From Bugulina stolonifera (taxonomy: Eukaryota; Bryozoa; Gymnolaemata; Cheilostomatida; Bugulidae), in contig OW285190.1 of the NCBI GenBank assembly GCA_935421135.1, positions 2,170,001-2,234,000 of the forward strand: a stretch of 64,000 bases of DNA. Reading direction: 5' to 3'. The notes under the pieces are model-generated. The model made no database searches and was not told where the DNA came from. It saw only the letters and a list, made by a program, of their open reading frames with translations. Both the position numbers and the translations under genes were made by a program. The first letter of the stretch is position 1. The number at the start of each line of letters is the position of its first letter. Shown one piece after another: positions 59,390 through 64,000 of the stretch.

Positions 59390-62300
59390 CTGCAAGATAG
59401 TTCACAGAATATAGGATAGCCATAGCCTGTGACCCACTATGGAACAAGCCTTCTGGTCTCTCCTTTGCACAGTCTGGGAGATGTATAGCTACACATGGAG
59501 ATGCAGCCAAGTGTGAACATTTATGCAGCGTAATATGTGAATACAAAATATAATACAAGCATGCTACCTAATGCGTACTTGTAAATATTTTGGAGTTGTC
59601 TACCATTTCATAAGTATCGTACAAGTTGGCACAACTTTTAATTTATGATATGTGCACAAAATGTAACTGAGACATAGCCTACATACCTGGTACGTAGAGG
59701 TGTGAGTGGTGGAGGCAGTATCTCCCCCAGCCTTACTATCTACTTGGTCAGCAGGCTTCCTAGTGGTGATCTTTGTGACAGTGGTAGTTGACCGCCTGGT
59801 TGATGACTTGGATCTTGCTCTCACCACCTTTTCCTCTTTCTAGTAGACAAAATAACAGCATGTACTGCAGCAGCAGAGTGACAGCAAGTCAAACCTTACC
59901 TCGATAGGACATGCCGACAGATATCAAGTGAATCAAAAGGTACACATTTGGGTTATCTAAGTTTTGACACAATATCACCAGCTTCTTCAAACCATTGACA
60001 ACCTACATACAAAATGTTAGGGGGCTTGGCCATTTTTTTATAAAGAAGCATTTTTTAGCAAGGAAATTATATTTGAGCAGTCAGAGACTTGTTTCAAATC
60101 CATGAAAATACCAGTCCCTAACTGGGGTTTGAACCCGGGGCCTCTACGGCACCTACATACAAAAGTAGGCATGCCGATACATTGCTAGAAAGAAAGATGG
60201 ACATGTATAACTCACTGGTGCTGGTGATGGCTTCCTGTCCGACACCGGTCCAGTGGTGCGAGGTCGAGAACGAGATCGACTTCTTGTCATCACTCGAGTT
60301 TTAGCTGGTGATTCTGAGGTGCTTCTCCTTGAGGACTTCTTGGCTCTTGCAGGAGATTTACTTGTAGCCCTATTTCTTGACCTAGATCGCGCCCTAGTAG
60401 GGGTGCTAGCTTTGGCTGCCTTAGACTTAGTTGGAGACTTAGTTCGCCTCGTTGGAGTCCTTGATCTACTCGGTGTACGAGCAGGAGAGGCACTCTACAA
60501 TTCAGAAACATTCACTTTGTAAAATGCCTACTTTCTATTTTTAGAAAATTGGTGTTGTTCCCTTCAACAAAAAAATTTGGAGAGAGTATCTTTAAAAGCA
60601 AAGACATGATGGAGTATATCATCAGAATAATTCTGCCACCACTACATTGCTATATCACAAATGACAACGATATTCATAGTCATACCTACTAAGCAGCCAA
60701 GTAGATCAATATAATATATGAAAGCAAGTTTACAACAATATAGGTGCAGTCACTGGTAGTAGGACAGGTATTTCAACAGCTTATGTAAGCGTATTTGCAG
60801 TGGGTTGGAGAAGACAGATATCAGAATGATGTTACGTATTGCATAAGCTGATAGTTATCTGACTTGATCTGCCTGAACATGTTGTCACACAATATGTCAT
60901 GATTTCGCTTGCCAAACAGTTGATAAAGAAAATAGCAACTCTAAACCGATTCTATGAGTGATTTACAGTGGTACAGAGATAAGAAGAGGTGCGCATAGCT
61001 GACCTTAGTGAGTTTATCCATCATATCTTGGCAGTTATGCAGACTAGTAGCAGGTTCCCAGCTGTTCTCTGAACTGTCAAACCCTTTCCATTTCACAAAG
61101 TATTCTGTTATGTTACCTTTCTTCCTCTTGGCCACAAGATCCTCAATCTAGTCAGAATTGGAAACTTATAGCTTAATGCTAGCCATTTTATCCATAGTGA
61201 AACTAGTAACAGAAATGCAATTCTTGTGGGACTAGAGGGACTTGAAACGTGCTGATTAATTTTCAGCTTTGGTATAGCGACGTTTCACGATATTGCCAAT
61301 TTGAAATAGCAGGTTTAGATAATGTGGTCTGAAAAGACAAGTTTCTTGAGTGATCAGCGTGTTGCGAATTTCCCTCATAGACCTACACTTTCACCAGACA
61401 TTCAATGCTTCAACCGGCTCAATTGAGACTAACAAAACCTGGTAGTTTAGACTATGGTTTGCTCTTTGTAGCCAAATTAATTGGTGCACTCAGTGCATAA
61501 ATTAATGTTGATACCTACTCATAATTAGGTAGATTCGATGTAGTGACACATCGATAGCTATAGTAGCGGCAGCTAAAAATGGTTAACTGAGCACTTCCGA
61601 CTATTGCTACAACTTCTTACTCCATGCTATAACGTTTCTGAAAATTTGCTGTTTTACTGTAACAGCATTCCATTGTTTAGCTTTCTGGTCAAGTGCCAGT
61701 TGAGCAATAAATGAGCTCACAGCTAAGCTGAATGCTATAATGGGTGCGCTACACCTCTTGGAGCATAGGTACCAGCACATAGTGACATACTATGTCACTA
61801 TGTAGTGGTACCTATGTCACATAGGAACCAGTATTAATACAGTTAGTGATAACATTTGAGACTCACCTTCATTAGTTCAAGAGCAGACACAAAATCAGGA
61901 AAAAAAGGAATACAATAATAGTTATATAGTATGAAATAGGGCAAATCTGCAACTTTGTCTAGCTTTATTAAGTGAGCTTAGGTGTAAAATTTTTCTATTA
62001 GACTTAGTAGTGATTGAAAACTCTCTACCTTAACCTTTAAGACTATTTAATTTTAATTTAATGATCACATTCACATTGACATTATTATCTTATGATATCA
62101 TTATGGTAACATGATTGGCATCCATCAAAACACATGGTTTTTATTCTACTGTGCCTGTTAGTTATTTATATTAAACTATTGTAATTGTGAGCTGTGACAA
62201 TCGTGACCACTGATAGTGATTACTCGGTAGTCGTCCCTGATGATCTCAGATCTGGGATTGCCTTTGTGATCAGTATCAGTAGAGCAGTGTAAATCAAATC

Positions 62301-62472
62301 TAAATCACTAAACCTTGGTGGGAGTGAAACATTTTAATTATATTTTTAGTCCTTCAAAGATTCCATAACACCCAGCAAAAATCCAGAACAACTGTAAATA
62401 ACAGTCTATGAGCAAGTAGCTAGTAATTTACTAGAATTGCCTTACCTCGTAGAGCTGGTCGGAGCCCGCCAT
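59081..62472 (-). CDS. Chromodomain protein with RS-rich linker and C-terminal membrane helix
   Basis: Exons in transcript order: 62446-62472, 61004-61147, 60216-60494, 59687-59839, 59081-59389. All introns are phase 0 and the product has 303 residues. Residues 7-52 form a chromodomain (YFVKWKGF, ENSWEP) with the three cage aromatics expected of a methyl-lysine reader (Tyr8, Trp29, Phe32), closest in pattern to HP1, a reader of H3K9 methylation. Residues 58-200 are basic and rich in Arg, Ser, Thr and Pro, with RSRSRS and SP repeats. Residues 236-255 are one hydrophobic helix, followed by a Pro/Ser-rich tail of about 48 residues. By analogy with the lamin B receptor (reader domain, RS linker, membrane part) it probably sits in the inner nuclear membrane and holds heterochromatin there. 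That role is inference. I know no named family with this exact layout. Confidence 0.93.
59687..59839 (-). CDS. Chromodomain gene exon 4
   Basis: 51 codons, Lys/Arg/Ser/Thr-rich, with no recognised domain. Donor is GTATGT. Confidence 0.9.
60105..60160 (-). mobile_element. SINE B-box relic
   Basis: On the minus strand, GGGTTCAAACCCC sits within a GC-rich stretch in an intron of the chromodomain gene and matches the B-box seen near 27134. It is only a fragment. Confidence 0.3.
60216..60494 (-). CDS. Chromodomain gene exon 3
   Basis: 93 codons of Arg/Ser/Pro/Thr-rich basic sequence, with repeated TP, SP and RSRS motifs of the kind phosphorylated by CDK and SR kinases. The plus-strand frame over it (60253-60522) is a shadow. 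Confidence 0.93.
61004..61147 (-). CDS. Chromodomain gene exon 2
   Basis: 48 codons with most of the chromodomain, from IEDLVAKRKKG to the C-terminal helix (NCQDMMDKLTK). Acceptor is GACTAG and donor is GTCAGC. Confidence 0.95.
61765..61815. repeat. Near-perfect palindrome, 25-bp arms
   Basis: The arms 61765-61789 and 61791-61815 pair at 23 of 25 positions around a single C. They begin ATAGGTACCA. A partial third copy (TATGTCACATAGGAACC) follows. It lies in intron 1 of the chromodomain gene and may be a fold-back element. Confidence 0.88.
62446..62472 (-). CDS. Chromodomain gene exon 1 (start)
   Basis: Nine codons, MAGSDQLYE, ending before GTAAGG. Tyr8 is the first cage aromatic of the chromodomain, so the domain is split between exons 1 and 2. 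Confidence 0.88.
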
Positions 62473-62673
62473 GACTTTCAAATTATGGGAATAAATACAG
62501 GTAACTGTAATTATGCAGTCGCCAATTTCACGGATGCCACTTGGAATACGCAGTGTATTACCGACTATATCGAGGGCGCACACTAGACTTGTGTAAATCT
62601 CTCTGCCCCAAATCAAAGTGGTACAACAACACTTCGCTCCAAATACAATATCATTCCTACAAACGAAATAATC
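62473..62673. promoter_or_regulatory. Likely promoter region of the chromodomain gene
   Basis: About 200 bp upstream of the minus-strand ATG. If the exon at 62674 is real, this is a short bidirectional promoter. No TATA box is obvious in either direction. Confidence 0.35.
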
Positions 62674-62818
62674 ATGCGTGATCTTGGACCCGAGGCTATA
62701 GTTTCAAATTCACGGAAACGTGCTTTCACTTTCATCGAAAAGGCAAAGTGGTACAATAACCATTGCGAAAAGGCTCTGAAGAACGAATTCCTTGTGCAAG
62801 ACCCGGTTGAATATAAAT
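62674..62818 (+). other. Candidate divergent first exon
   Basis: An ATG opens 48 codons of mixed, charged composition (RKRAFTFIEKAKWYNNHCEKALKNEF) ending before GTAAAT. Its position about 200 bp from the chromodomain gene start fits a head-to-head gene pair. No second exon was identified before the window ends, and the protein is not recognised. Confidence 0.35.
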
Positions 62819-63211
62819 GTAAATACCATATGATATTGTTGTTCGTTATTTTTTTAAGTAAAATGGACGAGAGATTGATCTACTTGTTTCAACCATGATT
62901 GGTTATGTTTCTGGAACGCTGTATGAGTACACACAGCCATGAGCGAAGCAACGTTACCTTCACCTTGAAAGTGAAAGTCAATTTGAATTTCATTTGAATT
63001 TGGATTTCATTGGGATATAAATAATAATATAGATATACACATGTAAATATATATATGTAAATAATATTCAAATTCAAATTTACTTTAAATATTAATATGA
63101 TATTTATATTAATTATTAATAATTAATAATTATATTAATATAATATTATATTTAGTATTTCAACAACCATAAATCAATGAAAAAGAAATTGAAATCCAAT
63201 TTAAGAATTCT

Positions 63212-63536
63212 AAAGTACTACTGAAATCGTGCCTTTTTATGTAGCAGTTATCATTGTGATATATAGGTTATTATCTTCCCATATAATGATATATGCAACG
63301 AAAAATCATATAACATGATCAGTTTGTCTGTTGTCTGCAAATGGAAAACACTGCAATATCTCATTCTGCCATATTATATTTAAAGTACTACTGAAATCAT
63401 GCCTTTTTATGTAGCAATTATGTTATATAGGTTATTATTTTTCAATATATGCAACAAAAATTCATATAACATAATCAGTTTGTCTGTTTTCTGTAAATTT
63501 GGAAAACACTGCAAGCCCTCATTCTGCCATATTGAA
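63212..63536. repeat. Tandem duplication of about 170 bp
   Basis: Copies begin AAAGTACTACTGAAATC at 63212 and 63382 and end near CTCATTCTGCCATATT. The second copy has short deletions. An AT-rich simple stretch precedes it (63050-63150). Confidence 0.85.
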
Positions 63537-63783
63537 TTACGAAGGTTGTGAACTTTGTTTACTCTGTAACTGTGGAAACAAAATGAAAGTTGTTACATAA
63601 CAAAGCCTAGCCAATTAAATTAGTGTGGCTGAAACTCCAACATAGGTAGTGGGTGGTAATTAATGCCAGCAGTACCCAATATCCTCATCTAATCAGCTAT
63701 TCCAAGTCTAAGCTTCAAATAGAAATTTAGATCTAGTTAATCACTGTGTTTTAGGTGAAATTTTGCTTGTCACAACAAAATAC

Positions 63784-63910
63784 CTCAGTTCTGCCACGTT
63801 TTCTTGTTTTATGTGAAGTTGTTTCTACAGCATCTGGCCCCAAATGATGTATGCCAAACTTACACAACTCTAAACTGGCTTGAATAACTGTCGCATTACT
63901 CCTATCCCTC
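63784..63910 (-). other. Candidate exon of another minus-strand gene
   Basis: The frame SNATVIQASLELCKFG followed by IHHLGPDAVE and KTRKRGRTE is open and ends at ACTGAG before GTATTT. The upstream acceptor is weak (ATCGGAG near 63910). The next upstream exon would lie beyond the window. The protein is not recognised. Confidence 0.33.
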
Positions 63911-64000
63911 CGATAAAATATTTATTTGTATTACAATGTAGTACATTTTAATGTAATACAATGCATGCATTTGTGATAGGCTACATACTGATACTCGATT

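Overview
The window is nuclear DNA of an animal, most likely a marine invertebrate. It is AT-rich, has long introns with canonical GT-AG sites, C2H2 zinc-finger and chromodomain genes, tRNA-derived SINE relics, many minisatellites and an integrated Polinton. I cannot name the phylum from this sequence. All exon joins below were made by eye from splice sites, reading phase and domain continuity.

Layout. 1-2272 is flanking DNA with no gene seen. 2279-11110 is an 8.8-kb Polinton/Maverick-type element with a perfect 6-bp target duplication (TGTATA) and GC-rich terminal inverted repeats of about 530 bp. It is a deletion derivative. It keeps a broken protein-primed family-B DNA polymerase gene (minus strand, two frame breaks, C-terminal part cut off and inverted) and one intron-bearing gene for a possible nucleic-acid-binding protein (plus strand). 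I see no integrase, packaging ATPase, protease or capsid gene. Nested at the polymerase breakpoint is a retrozyme-like unit: two identical type I hammerhead ribozymes on the minus strand, 249 nt apart. Between the two divergent Polinton genes lies a large inverted repeat built of about 31-bp units.

11117-13995 is intergenic with a tRNA-type SINE. 13996-51141 holds one minus-strand gene of 15 exons. I joined it in phase from start to stop: 936 residues, 16 C2H2/C2HC fingers and an AT-hook. Its introns hold several minisatellites and a few plus-strand candidate exons. The best of these (38217-38613) ends just before a polyadenylation signal. 51142-59080 is intergenic, with an LTR-like segment near 57.2-57.6 kb.

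59081-62472 is a complete five-exon minus-strand gene for a 303-residue protein: an HP1-like chromodomain, an Arg/Ser/Pro-rich basic linker and a single C-terminal membrane helix. This layout suggests a protein that ties methylated chromatin to the nuclear membrane. A candidate divergent exon starts about 200 bp from its start codon. The last kilobase holds a tandem duplication and one more candidate minus-strand exon.

The two host genes are probably independent chromatin or DNA-binding nuclear proteins. The Polinton lies downstream of the zinc-finger gene and does not interrupt either gene.
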